Origin: Heyndrickxia oleronia
Lineage (GTDB): Bacteria; Bacillota; Bacilli; Bacillales; Bacillaceae_C
Direction: 5' to 3'
NCBI RefSeq assembly: GCF_017809215.1
Contig: NZ_CP065424.1
Span: forward strand, 3,814,001 to 3,878,000
Length of the DNA stretch: 64,000 bases
The position numbers and the translations under genes were made by a program. Shown here piece by piece: positions 8,594-16,057 of this stretch (position 1 is the first letter of the stretch; the number at the start of each line of letters is the position of its first letter). The notes under the pieces were generated by a model. That model saw nothing but the letters and a program-made list of their open reading frames with translations, had not been told where the DNA came from and did no database searches.

Positions 8594-9607
8594 CTATAAA
8601 CAGCCCATCACCGTATCGCCAAATGCTCGAATGTCAGATAAATAATCATAGGTCGGTGTTGAACCGTAACGATTAAACATTCGAACGGCCACTACATCAT
8701 GTTCTGGAATGACTAATAATGCTACATTCGTATAACCTAATATTTGATAAGAGCCCTTTGGTACAAGATGGCCAATTTCTGTTTTCGCAGCAGGCAACTC
8801 CTTCACAAACCATAAAAATCCGTTTTGAGGAAGATCCTTATCGAGTAATATTGGACTTTGGAGCGTAGTAGCAAGCTTTAGGATATCCGCTGGTACGACT
8901 TGTTTTCCATTAATAAACCCTTGTTTCAAATGTACATATCCCCAATAAGCAAGCTCTCTCGTGGAGACATACATATTCTTTTGATCTCCATCCGTTCCCT
9001 TACTTGTCGACCAAAATTTATCATTTGCTTGTCTCATCACCTCTACTAACTGCTCCTTCGGTTCGTCATACCATCCCGTTTCCTTAAAGGCTAATGGGGT
9101 AAATACCATCTCATCTAAGATCTGAGCAACCGTTTTTCCCGTTGTAATTTTTACAATTTGTGTTAGAAAATCAATATTAATATCGCGATAGGCCCAGCTT
9201 TGTCCCGGAGCAAATTCTCGTAGGATTTTCCCATCATTCGTCGACAAACCATGTGTATGGGTGAGTAAATGTCGAATTGTTGTTTCTCCTAAAAGTTCAT
9301 TATTGATGTCTTTTAAATAGGTAGTTACCGCATCATCAATCGATTTAATATACCCATTCTGGACAGCATAGGCTACAGCAAAACCAATATAACTTTTCCG
9401 CACAGATGCCACATGAAATTGTGAATCCTCTTGAATCGGACGTGCATGACGTGTTGTAGAATGACTCCCCCAATATTCCTCCGCCACAATCTGATCCTGA
9501 TGAATGATCATCACACTTGAACCTGAACAATCTAACATCGTAGAAGTATTTTTCACATGTGAAATAACCGAATAAAATTGATTATTTACTGCCTTATTAA
9601 TGATCAT
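8594..9607 (-). CDS. Serine hydrolase, beta-lactamase class C/PBP-like
   Basis: A 337-aa cytoplasmic-looking member of the PF00144 family. The catalytic Ser-x-x-Lys motif is SVRK (about 68-71), preceded by FHVA; the Tyr motif YRDIN and the TRHLLTHTHGL segment follow in the family order. Family members act as D-aminopeptidases, esterases or carboxypeptidases; most such genes outside true ampC are of unknown substrate. There is no signal peptide, which argues against a classical beta-lactamase. The gene stands alone. Confidence 0.85.
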   Translation of the reverse strand: MIINKAVNNQFYSVISHVKNTSTMLDCSGSSVMIIHQDQIVAEEYWGSHSTTRHARPIQEDSQFHVASVRKSYIGFAVAYAVQNGYIKSIDDAVTTYLKDINNELLGETTIRHLLTHTHGLSTNDGKILREFAPGQSWAYRDINIDFLTQIVKITTGKTVAQILDEMVFTPLAFKETGWYDEPKEQLVEVMRQANDKFWSTSKGTDGDQKNMYVSTRELAYWGYVHLKQGFINGKQVVPADILKLATTLQSPILLDKDLPQNGFLWFVKELPAAKTEIGHLVPKGSYQILGYTNVALLVIPEHDVVAVRMFNRYGSTPTYDYLSDIRAFGDTVMGCL

Positions 9608-9729
9608 TGATCCCCCTACTTTCTACTCTTTACTGTGTTTCAAGGAAACTAGCAAAACATCTATGATTGAATCCACATAGAACTATGTATTATTGATAAT
9701 ACGTTTAACAGGGGCTTTAGGTTTCACAT

Positions 9730-9772
9730 GGGTGGGACACGGGGTCAGGTACCATGTCCCACCATGTCCCAT
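9730..9772. repeat. GTGGGACA/TGTCCCAC inverted repeat
   Basis: GTGGGACA (9732-9739) and TGTCCCAC (9755-9762) are perfect complements around GGGGTCAGGTACC, with a further TGTCCCA copy just downstream. It is similar in flavour to the GGGGACGGTTCT elements elsewhere in the window. Confidence 0.5.
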
Positions 9773-9809
9773 TGGAAGATACATAGAATCCGTTTAAACG
9801 GTTTGCCCT

Positions 9810-10727
9810 TTATTCCCACCAATGCTTCATTTCACTGAAACCAACATCCCACAGTTTAGCGTTTCCGGATACGATAATCGTAATCTTATTTACCTTTTCA
9901 AATGGTATGATTAGCGTAACTTCTGTTTTGAAATTTTCCCCATCATATTGAGCTCTCACGTTTCCGTCCGCGATTATAGTCACTTCTCCTTTGTGATCGT
10001 CATTATCTGAAAATCCGAAATAGGAATACAATGTTACATCCTTTTTGTTTCCCAACATATAGATATATTTGGTGCTATTTTTACCTTTACTGGTATACAC
10101 GTTCATTTTAGGCTCGATTATTTTTCCTGCTACAGTGAAACTTTGAAGATTTTCAATCATAGGTAGATTTCCTGTCATTTCTTTCACATCATTTAATGCT
10201 TGAATGGGGCTTTCTCTTTTCTTTAAAGCAAAGTTGATCGATTCAGAGATGACCATTATTCCAATGAGAAATACACCAATAGATAAAATTGAAAGCATGA
10301 GTTTTTTTAAAGTAACTTTTGAAGAAAATCCTACTTTATAAGCACAAAATCCTATCGCTGCACCTAATGTATTAGAAATTACATCATCTACATCAAAGGT
10401 ACCAAGAAAAGTTAAGGACTGTAGGGTTTCCAGGACGAGAATAATCAAGATAAATATGAATATGAATTTCTTAAAACTTACACGATATAATAGGGGAATG
10501 AAAACTCCGAAAGGAATAAAAGCAGCAATATTTCCAAAATCGTATATCCATCCAAAAGATAGTCTTGGAAAGGTAAGTGGTGGATATTCTGGAATTAGCA
10601 AGAATTCATATCCATAATTGGTTGCATGTTCTAATCTATTAAAAGCCAGAAAAAGAAAATATAGAATTAGAATGGTATATAGAATGGTTCCTGCAAAGAT
10701 AAGTTTTCTTAATTTAGCACTCATCAT
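9810..10727 (-). CDS. VanZ family membrane protein
   Basis: A 305-aa protein whose N-terminal 150 residues carry the VanZ-like domain: four helices with the conserved DFGNIAAFIPFGVFIPLL and VLETLQSL...DVDDVISNTLGAAIG segments. After a fifth helix, a soluble C-terminal beta-rich domain of about 130 residues is appended and probably faces outside. VanZ gives low teicoplanin resistance in enterococci; the role of chromosomal homologues is unknown. The ATG at 10727 has GGAG 9 nt upstream; the longer 321-aa version does not. Confidence 0.82.
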   Translation of the reverse strand: MMSAKLRKLIFAGTILYTILILYFLFLAFNRLEHATNYGYEFLLIPEYPPLTFPRLSFGWIYDFGNIAAFIPFGVFIPLLYRVSFKKFIFIFILIILVLETLQSLTFLGTFDVDDVISNTLGAAIGFCAYKVGFSSKVTLKKLMLSILSIGVFLIGIMVISESINFALKKRESPIQALNDVKEMTGNLPMIENLQSFTVAGKIIEPKMNVYTSKGKNSTKYIYMLGNKKDVTLYSYFGFSDNDDHKGEVTIIADGNVRAQYDGENFKTEVTLIIPFEKVNKITIIVSGNAKLWDVGFSEMKHWWE

Positions 10728-10858
10728 TTTTGTTGTTCTCCTTTGATTATATGTATATGGATTTAGATCGTACAAAACGATGGAACGTCCTACCTAATCA
10801 TAAACTGATTAAGTTTATTAAATGATCTTCTCTGGATGTAGTATTGGTTCATTCATAT

Positions 10859-10910
10859 GTGTATTATCTAGTTAATACACTTGCTGTATGTATTATATAG
10901 TTCATACACA
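10859..10910. promoter_or_regulatory. Two palindromic operator-like sites without a convincing gene
   Basis: GTGTATTA-TCTAGT-TAATACAC (10859-10880) is a perfect 8-bp inverted repeat and TGTAT...ATACA (10890-10910) a second, weaker copy. The form resembles YtrA-subfamily GntR operators. No clear gene follows on the plus strand before the terminator at 11204, and the VanZ gene diverges on the other side. The 11064-11203 stretch shows nothing else I recognise. Confidence 0.5.
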
Positions 10911-11203
10911 AGAAGTGTCAAGCGAATTTTAGGGAGGCTGTTTTTGTACAATGGGCCTATGAGATTCTTGGTGGAATCTTCGAATGAAGTAGATGAAATA
11001 TTTCATCGCTTAGTGGAGGGAAGAATTGAATTGTTAAAAACTACACAAGATGAGAGGGAGTAGCTAACATCGCTAATTGAAGTTTCCGGTCTTGTCTACA
11101 AAAATGGCAAAAAAGTTTTCTACTGATTAATAGTTCCCGGTGCAAAAAGTATCAACAGGCCAACTATTTGGGGGCTCTTCCCTTTTCGCTTATTACCTTC
11201 AAT

Positions 11204-11244
11204 AAAAAGGCGTTAATCCATATTAATTAACGCCACCATTTTTT
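11204..11244 (+). terminator. Terminator hairpin
   Basis: GGCGTTAAT (11209-11217) and ATTAACGCC (11226-11234) followed by ACCATTTTTT. It suggests a transcript on the plus strand from the operator region near 10880. Confidence 0.7.
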
Positions 11245-11426
11245 AGTGAAAATCTTCACAAAATTATTTTTTCACCGTTTATACTAACATGAATATTTCC
11301 TTTACTTCGATATGAAATGAGATATAGGAGTACCAAAAAGCTGTTATATAGATTCTATCTTTCAATCGTTTAAGATGCCAAATCATGCAGTAACGTATTC
11401 ACTCAATTTTAAATTGATAATACTCT

Positions 11427-11876
11427 CTATGCATTAATTTTTTTGAATGCTAAACGTTCCATCTTTGCACGTTTTTCAGTATTGCTATCCAAACTACCTA
11501 ACATTCGATTTTGTGGTCTCAGTAGCCATGAAGCGATGTTGAGTGCAGCATATGAAAGAGGAAGAATAATATTAAAACCGTAATCACCATAATCATTAGC
11601 TAACACATGTGATAGAGCCGCACCAGTCATTAAAAAGAAGATACCAGCGTGAACCCATTCTTTCAGACGAGGAAAACCAGGCATGAGGAGTGCGATAGCT
11701 CCGAGTACTTTCCATATCCCGAGAATGGTTAAAATATATAATGGGTAACCAAGATTCGTCACTAACTCGATGTTCCCCCCAAATTGCATGAGTTGCCCGA
11801 TACCACTTAACATAATAGCAAATACAAGTAGTGAAGTAACTGTCCAATAAGCAATCATTTTTCCTTTTGTTTTCAT
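11427..11876 (-). CDS. DoxX family membrane protein
   Basis: A 149-aa, four-helix DoxX-like protein (YWTVTSLLVFAIMLSGIGQLM, then a LGYPLYILTILGIWKVLGAIAL core). Family members are linked to redox and thiol homeostasis or act as quinone-reactive subunits, but most are uncharacterised. The start at 11876 is chosen for AAGGGATCAAAGG; the ATG at 11900 lacks a site. It is monocistronic. Confidence 0.82.
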   Translation of the reverse strand: MKTKGKMIAYWTVTSLLVFAIMLSGIGQLMQFGGNIELVTNLGYPLYILTILGIWKVLGAIALLMPGFPRLKEWVHAGIFFLMTGAALSHVLANDYGDYGFNIILPLSYAALNIASWLLRPQNRMLGSLDSNTEKRAKMERLAFKKINA

Positions 11877-12200
11877 CCTTTGATCCCTTCCTTTAATCAT
11901 TGATTTTAAAATGAAATACCATTTGTTCTTACCCGTCTTTTCCTATTTTGCAAAGCTATTCTTCAATTTGACATGATCAATCTATTGTTATCATTCACTC
12001 TTCAGATAGTGGAAAAGGGGATAACCCCCATTAGCAGAGTAAAAGTAAATAAGGAAAATAGCCGCATCTATTGGGGTTTGCAAGCTAGTGAAAGCAATTT
12101 TTTACTTATAGAGAAAAATAGCTTTCACTAATTTCAATGATGATATTGGATGATTTAATACAAAAAATGCTAGACTCTTCCTACTCGACTAATGCCTTCT
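11877..12200. other. Gene-free stretch with one inverted repeat
   Basis: No ORF or promoter is convincing. It holds one perfect 10-bp inverted repeat, TAGTGAAAGC (12086-12095) and GCTTTCACTA (12121-12130), without a following T run. Confidence 0.5.
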
Positions 12201-12665
12201 TTAATATTCTCCTTTGATCACAAAAAACGAGCCTCGAATTGTTCCAGCTAATTTAGACTTCTGCCTAGCAAACTTAAATTTCCCTTCTAACTCCTTTGGT
12301 ACCTCCATCCCCTCAGAAAGCTTAAAACCAACGGCCCGCTTCTTAGGATCATTTACCGTGTACATGACATTTAGGACAAGACCATCCTCATAAATGACGT
12401 AGGTAAATTGGATATTTTCTACTTGAAAACGCGATGTTTCTAATGGTTTAGCCGCAAACTCAATATCACGTTCTTCTTTCAAAATTCGGTTCACATAATC
12501 AAGGGTCTCCTGGCTTTCACTACCTGGTATAACCGTAAATTCATGCTTATATTTGTTCATAAAGTAACGGGCTTCATTCGCACGTAAACCAGCAAGCGTT
12601 TCTGCAATAGGTGAAGACTCTAAACCAACGGTAGACACATTTTTAAAATCAACAGTATAAGACAT
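12201..12665 (-). CDS. Conserved hypothetical protein, 154 aa
   Basis: A soluble alpha/beta protein. The centre reads GLRANEARYFMNKYKHEFTVIPG and the C-terminus ends with a strand pair (GTIRGSFFVIKGEY). I do not recognise the domain with certainty. The start at 12665 has GGAG 8 nt upstream. It follows the GyrI-like effector-binding gene with a 21-nt gap, so the two are likely cotranscribed and may act on the same ligand. Confidence 0.65.
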   Translation of the reverse strand: MSYTVDFKNVSTVGLESSPIAETLAGLRANEARYFMNKYKHEFTVIPGSESQETLDYVNRILKEERDIEFAAKPLETSRFQVENIQFTYVIYEDGLVLNVMYTVNDPKKRAVGFKLSEGMEVPKELEGKFKFARQKSKLAGTIRGSFFVIKGEY

Positions 12666-12686
12666 TTCCATCTCTCCTTTTATCTT

Positions 12687-13166
12687 TTATTTCCTAACAA
12701 CAGGAATCCACATTTCTCCAATAACTAAGCCGTTTTGCTGCCCCATCTCAACCGTTGCATTTGGTCCACCAACATAGGCAAAGTTCTTTGCTTCCGGCAA
12801 GACCTGACCAAAGGCAATCCCAACAAGCATATTATTCAATTCTTCAGCTGTCCTTCCCTCCCCTTTTACAACTAGGTATTCCCCCTTAGGAAATTGGATC
12901 ACTCTTGAAGCTTCTGGAACCGAATCCTCTGTCATGACGCCAGCATAATACATCATCTTATTGTTCACTGCTTCGTTCACCGCAAAAATGTAATCATTGG
13001 TGGCTACTGCTTTTAAAGTGTCAAGCGTTCCATCTTGACTGACAGTCTGCCAAAAGTCTGATTTTTCCTTGTTAATACCAGCAAAGTCTGTATAATCGCT
13101 CTTAAGCTCTGTTCCAAAACCCGTAACGGTAAAGCTTTCTTTTTCTTCTAGCGTATAATTTGTCAT
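12687..13166 (-). CDS. GyrI-like/effector-binding domain protein
   Basis: The 159-aa product matches the stand-alone AraC effector-binding (GyrI-like) fold: it opens with a strand ending in FTVTGFGTEL, has the segment IQFPKGEYLVVKGEG that is diagnostic of this fold, and ends with GEMWIPV, the usual terminal strand. No DNA-binding domain is present. Similar Bacillus proteins (YobU, YdeE-tail type) bind small hydrophobic or cationic ligands. The start codon is uncertain: GAGG is either against the ATG at 13178 or 12 nt before that at 13166. Confidence 0.72.
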   Translation of the reverse strand: MTNYTLEEKESFTVTGFGTELKSDYTDFAGINKEKSDFWQTVSQDGTLDTLKAVATNDYIFAVNEAVNNKMMYYAGVMTEDSVPEASRVIQFPKGEYLVVKGEGRTAEELNNMLVGIAFGQVLPEAKNFAYVGGPNATVEMGQQNGLVIGEMWIPVVRK

Positions 13167-13396
13167 CTTCAAAACCATCCTCTTTTTTTAATTTTTCAAA
13201 TGACTTTTCTCCATCACTTGATGGTTATAGAATAACTTCTAATCATGTCAAAAAATGATACTGTTTAGAGGAACGGTAAAAAAAAATTGAAATGGATGAT
13301 TTCATAGTGAGGTATAGAATAAGCTAAATCTTCTGTAGGTTGCCATTTTTGTAGTGTTCAGAACTTATTTTCAGAGTGTTGAAGAGTATTTTGAAA

Positions 13397-13445
13397 AGAA
13401 AATTCCTCACTCTTATTAGAAAAAGTGAGGATAGGAATTTTTAAA
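13397..13445. terminator. Bidirectional terminator-like hairpin
   Basis: AAAATTCCTCACTC and GTGAGGATAGGAATTTTT pair around TTATTAGAAAAA and are flanked by T and A runs. The rest of 13167-13568 shows no gene. Confidence 0.55.
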
Positions 13446-13568
13446 TTCTTTTATTCCATTTCTTATTGGGCTACTGCCCCGTTCGATTATATGGTTAGCC
13501 AGATATTTTTGGTTTGATCATATCATACGAGCGATTCTTTTTAATGGAATTAAGGGGGTTTACCCAAG

Positions 13569-13712
13569 GTGAAAACATTAAAGTTGTACCCGATATATTA
13601 TTTTAGCTTTGATAGAACTTTACATGTAAAGCAAAAGCTTAAATCTGTCATACACGCAAAAAAACGTCTTCTTATTAAAGAAAAGCGCCTGATTGCTGAA
13701 AAGTGTTATTAA
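13569..13712 (+). CDS. Small basic protein, 47 aa
   Basis: GTG at 13569 opens a 47-codon frame behind AAGGGGG (10-nt spacing). The product is strongly basic (KQKLKSVIHAKKRLLIKEKR), without membrane segments. It converges on the next small gene with a 1-nt gap. Unrecognised; it could be a small nucleic-acid-binding peptide, or not a gene. Confidence 0.4.
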   Translation: MKTLKLYPIYYFSFDRTLHVKQKLKSVIHAKKRLLIKEKRLIAEKCY

Positions 13713-13713
13713 A

Positions 13714-13893
13714 TTATTCATTCTTTTTCAGTTCGTCTATTTTTTTGGAGAGTTCATCAATCTTTTGAAGAAGTAATTCATCATTGTGGTTCTTCCTTCT
13801 CATGAATTGTAATACGTTAATTAAAAAATAGGCTATAAAACCAAAAATCAAAAGATATATAAGCAAAATCATTATTGGTGCAAATGTAATCAA
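13714..13893 (-). CDS. Small membrane protein, 59 aa (DUF4083-like layout)
   Basis: TTG at 13893 follows GGGGGG at 6-nt spacing. One long hydrophobic helix (about residues 5-29) is followed by a basic linker (MRRKN) and an amphipathic heptad stretch (LLLQKIDELSKKIDELKK), the layout of DUF4083-like small membrane proteins of Bacillus. The downstream coiled coil suggests oligomerisation. The function is unknown. Confidence 0.65.
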   Translation of the reverse strand: MITFAPIMILLIYLLIFGFIAYFLINVLQFMRRKNHNDELLLQKIDELSKKIDELKKNE

Positions 13894-13937
13894 TTATTTC
13901 CCCCCTATAACCATTCTATATAAATATATTTCAATAC

Positions 13938-14450
13938 TTATTCCTTATCTCCTTCTTCAATCAAACTTGCACCGTTATGGATTTGATAATCATCAAAAAT
14001 CAAAGAGTATTTTTCTATTAGAGGAATAAATTTTTTATCATAAGTAATTTGATTTTTAAATATTTGGTAGATCTTTTTACCATCTTCAATCTTTTTTAAT
14101 TCAATGTAGAGATCTAAAACTAATTCGAAATTTTTATTAAAAATAAAATTTTTTTCGTAATTCAAAAATGCTTTATTAAAATGTTCTATTGCTTGATGCG
14201 GCATTCGCAAATGTATATATCTTATTCCTAACATATACTCTATATCCCTAGTATGTTTTCTATATCTCCTACTGGATAAAGCTTTGGATAATAATTTAAC
14301 TTCCGCATTATTTAGTTTAAACAATCCAAGTGTAGAAGTTATATATTGTAATCCTAATAGTTTATCAAATAAATTTACAAGTATATATACAGACAAAATT
14401 GAAATCAATATTCCGGTAAAGTCATATAAAAAATCAAGCAAAATTCTCAA
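13938..14450 (-). CDS. Hypothetical membrane-anchored protein with TPR-like helices
   Basis: A very AT-rich gene for a 170-aa protein: an N-terminal hydrophobic helix (about 9-30) followed by paired amphipathic helices (YMLGIRYIHLRMPHQAIEHF, then NFELVLDLYIELKKIEDG) that resemble tetratricopeptide repeats. The TTG at 14450 has its ribosome binding site against it; a TTG three codons on (14441) has better spacing and may be the true start. Base composition and unrecognised content suggest acquired DNA. Confidence 0.6.
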   Translation of the reverse strand: MRILLDFLYDFTGILISILSVYILVNLFDKLLGLQYITSTLGLFKLNNAEVKLLSKALSSRRYRKHTRDIEYMLGIRYIHLRMPHQAIEHFNKAFLNYEKNFIFNKNFELVLDLYIELKKIEDGKKIYQIFKNQITYDKKFIPLIEKYSLIFDDYQIHNGASLIEEGDKE

Positions 14451-14519
14451 ATCCTTTTCAAAATTAATAAATTCACTAAATACGTATTAAAGTATTGCGA
14501 GATAATACAAAACCAAGTA

Positions 14520-14648
14520 TTAAATATTTTGAATCACTCCATAGATACAAGAAAAAACAAGCAAAAATCCGGCAAGTAAAATTAAAAATTTTGCAAGCCA
14601 ATAATTTATTATTTTCGGTAGTGGAGTTAGTTTCAGTAAATAATTCAT
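14520..14648 (-). CDS. Tiny membrane protein, 42 aa
   Basis: ATG at 14648 opens a frame with a polar start (LLKLTPLPKIINYW) and one hydrophobic helix of about 18 residues. The ribosome binding site is weak (GACGG). It lies 70 nt upstream of the TPR-like gene in the same orientation. A plus-strand ORF overlaps it, and I judge this strand the better candidate. Confidence 0.35.
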   Translation of the reverse strand: MNYLLKLTPLPKIINYWLAKFLILLAGFLLVFSCIYGVIQNI

Positions 14649-14682
14649 ACCGTCATCTGGTTCTTTATAGTTCTTTTTATTA

Positions 14683-14866
14683 GGCTCTTTTCTCAAACAT
14701 GGTTGCTATTTAAGAAAAGTTTCAACTAATAACTATCATTTGAAGACCTACATCTTTCATTTTACTGAAAAGAGCTGCAAACTCCATAAGATCGCTGAAT
14801 CTTTTTTTGGGTGTAAAAGCCGGCAGTTGGGCTTTTACAAATGTAACAAGCTATACGAAAATAGCC
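14683..14866. mobile_element. Miniature element copy 1, GGCT ends, 8-bp target duplication
   Basis: The left end GGCTCTTTTCTCA and right end (read inverted) GGCTATTTTCGTA form terminal inverted repeats. The flanks are TTTTATTA (14675-14682) and TTTTCTTA (14867-14874), a one-mismatch 8-bp duplication. The internal part matches copy 2 at 60418-60572 (for example ACTGAAAAGAGCT and GATCGCTGAATCTTTT) but carries an extra hairpin (GTAAAAGCC/GGCTTTTAC). No coding capacity. GGC-type tips with 8-bp duplications are known for IS1595-family elements. Confidence 0.8.
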
Positions 14867-14948
14867 TTTTCTTAACATAAAAAATTCCGAACCATAGTAA
14901 GACTATACCTACAATAAATACAAATATACCTGAAAAAACTTCTTTCAC
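14835..14948 (-). CDS. Tiny membrane protein, 37 aa, tail supplied by the miniature element
   Basis: GTG at 14948 follows AAAAAGGG at 5-nt spacing. The product is one hydrophobic helix (VFSGIFVFIVGIVLLWFGIF) plus a basic tail. The last 10 codons and the stop (14835-14866) lie inside miniature element copy 1, so the original C-terminus has been replaced. Unknown function; it could be a disrupted gene. Confidence 0.45.
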   Translation of the reverse strand: MKEVFSGIFVFIVGIVLLWFGIFYVKKRLFSYSLLHL

Positions 14949-15018
14949 AATATCCCTTTTTCTCTCTCTAGTTTATTAATTGTTAGTACAGGTCTTTATT
15001 AGGAATTTACGTTAAAAA

Positions 15019-15053
15019 TAGAAAAGACTGTAGAGTATTACTCAACAGTCTAG
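15019..15053 (-). terminator. Terminator of the 83-aa membrane protein gene
   Basis: On the minus strand AGACTGT and ACAGTCT arms are followed by TTTTCTATTTTT, just after the gene ending at 15070. Confidence 0.7.
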
Positions 15054-15069
15054 ATCTTACCTAGAAAAA

Positions 15070-15321
15070 TTAAGCACTTAAATAGCCTGATACTATTATT
15101 ATTATCCCTATTATAATTAAAATCCCTTTAAATATATACCAAGGTAATATACCTATTAAAAATAAGCCAATACTGACTATAATATCACCAACAACAGAGC
15201 CAGAAGAGCTATTTATCTGTCCAATTTCATTAGGTAATTTATTTTCATGGTATGTTTTACTGTATGTTAAGCCTAAGATGATAAAAAAAGTACCAATAAA
15301 ATAAGCTATAAAGTTTCCCAT
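15070..15321 (-). CDS. Small membrane protein, 83 aa
   Basis: Two or three hydrophobic segments (about 4-19, 46-60 and 63-81) with a short polar loop (KTYHENKLPNEIGQINSSSG) between. AAAGGG lies 12 nt before the ATG. Strongly Ile-rich and AT-rich like its neighbours. No family recognised. Confidence 0.6.
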   Translation of the reverse strand: MGNFIAYFIGTFFIILGLTYSKTYHENKLPNEIGQINSSSGSVVGDIIVSIGLFLIGILPWYIFKGILIIIGIIIIVSGYLSA

Positions 15322-15361
15322 TTAAATACATTTCCCTTTCAAAATCCTAATTTCTTGGATA

Positions 15362-15390
15362 GGCTCTTTTCTTAAACATGGTTGCTATTT
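15362..15390. mobile_element. Solo left end of the GGCT miniature element
   Basis: GGCTCTTTTCTTAAACATGG and the next 9 bases match the first 29 bp of copy 1 at 14683 with one mismatch, after which similarity stops. A decayed or truncated copy. Confidence 0.65.
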
Positions 15391-15543
15391 ATTCTTTTCG
15401 AGATTTTTCAAGTATATTATTCACCTTCCCCATTCCTTTAGGTGCTGTACATATTTAAAATAGAAGTATGGTATTTTGTATATTTGCTGATTTAGAACAT
15501 TTAACCTATTTCATATAAAAACCATGAAGGTTCGTAGTCATTA

Positions 15544-15572
15544 TTGTTAATCTTTTTAAATATAGGTATAAT
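15544..15572 (+). promoter_or_regulatory. Sigma-A promoter of the antitoxin RNA
   Basis: TTGTTA (15544-15549), 17-nt spacer, TATAAT (15567-15572). Transcription should start near 15579 and run toward the toxin gene from its 3' side. Confidence 0.75.
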
Positions 15573-15578
15573 ATAAGT

Positions 15579-15727
15579 ATAAATAAAAATAATAAAAAGG
15601 CACTGGCTGCAACCAGTACCTTTCGCACAGCATACTGCAAGAAGTGCAGTGGCATCGTGTAAGAATGTAAGAAATAAAAGTAACTCACTATCTCACTTTG
15701 CCAGGCGAGGGTGGGTTACTTTTTTTG
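15579..15727 (+). ncRNA. Antitoxin RNA of a type I toxin-antitoxin system
   Basis: About 150 nt between the promoter above and a terminator. It contains a 5' hairpin (ACTGG/CCAGT), a second hairpin (ACTGCA/TGCAGT around AGAAG) and a terminator stem with TTTTTTT at 15720-15726. Its 3' part is complementary to the 3' end of the toxin mRNA, the arrangement of RatA/TxpA and SR4/BsrG in B. subtilis. The boundaries are predicted from promoter and terminator only. Confidence 0.7.
15673..15727. terminator. Shared bidirectional terminator of toxin mRNA and antitoxin RNA
   Basis: AAAAGTAACTCAC and GTGGGTTACTTTT pair into a long stem, with T runs on both strands. It closes both convergent transcripts, so they overlap here. 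Confidence 0.75.
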
Positions 15728-15802
15728 TGTAACCATGATCACTGCGACGATTAAAGAAGCGAATGCAATCATAAGCTCTAGTGCGTCTTTTATAGTAATC
15801 AA
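15716..15802 (-). CDS. Putative holin-like type I toxin, 28 aa (TxpA/BsrG class)
   Basis: A 28-aa peptide with an acidic/polar start (IKDALELM), one hydrophobic helix (IAFASLIVAVIMV) and a Lys-Lys end, the pattern of holin-like toxins that insert into the membrane and disturb it. TTG at 15802 follows AAAGGGGGTG. Upstream, CAGTGGCAATCCCC can pair with the GGGGGTGCTGCTG covering the ribosome binding site, a known device that keeps nascent toxin mRNA untranslated. The 3' end overlaps the antitoxin RNA. The locus sits in the AT-rich accessory patch. Confidence 0.82.
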   Translation of the reverse strand: MITIKDALELMIAFASLIVAVIMVTQKK

Positions 15803-15862
15803 CAGCAGCACCCCCTTTCATTGGGGATTGCCACTGCCACCCTGCCGTATAGCTGTACAATT

Positions 15863-15871
15863 ATTATACCA
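15863..15871 (-). promoter_or_regulatory. Extended -10 promoter of the toxin gene
   Basis: On the minus strand TGG-TATAAT forms an extended -10 element about 65 nt upstream of the toxin start; no good -35 is visible. The untranslated leader would include the sequestering hairpin. Confidence 0.6.
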
Positions 15872-15987
15872 CGTCATTAATGGTATTTCCTAACAGCCCA
15901 TATACGAACAATGGTATTTCCACCTCTTCTTTAACAATATCCTCTTATTTAGTTTTTGTCCTGCATAAAGTATTTGTTGTGCCAACC

Positions 15988-16025
15988 TAAAAAAATCTGA
16001 AGATGATATCATCTTCAGATTTTTA
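15988..16025. terminator. Perfect palindromic terminator
   Basis: AAATCTGAAGATGATATC and its exact complement, flanked by A and T runs. It ends the deaminase operon on the minus strand. Confidence 0.85.
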
Positions 16026-16057
16026 CTCAAATCGTTAATCTTCCTTTATCACAAAGT

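Noticed and set aside
10881-11063. 60-aa plus-strand ORF downstream of the palindromic operators
   Set aside because: Start lies inside the operator region without a ribosome binding site; the second half reads protein-like (VESSNEVDEIFHRLVEG) but no valid start precedes it, so I do not call it.
14495-14683. 62-aa plus-strand ORF
   Set aside because: Antisense to a more protein-like small membrane frame at 14520-14648 and with no good ribosome binding site.
15506-15688. 60-aa minus-strand ORF
   Set aside because: It reads antisense through the antitoxin RNA and its hairpins and has no ribosome binding site.
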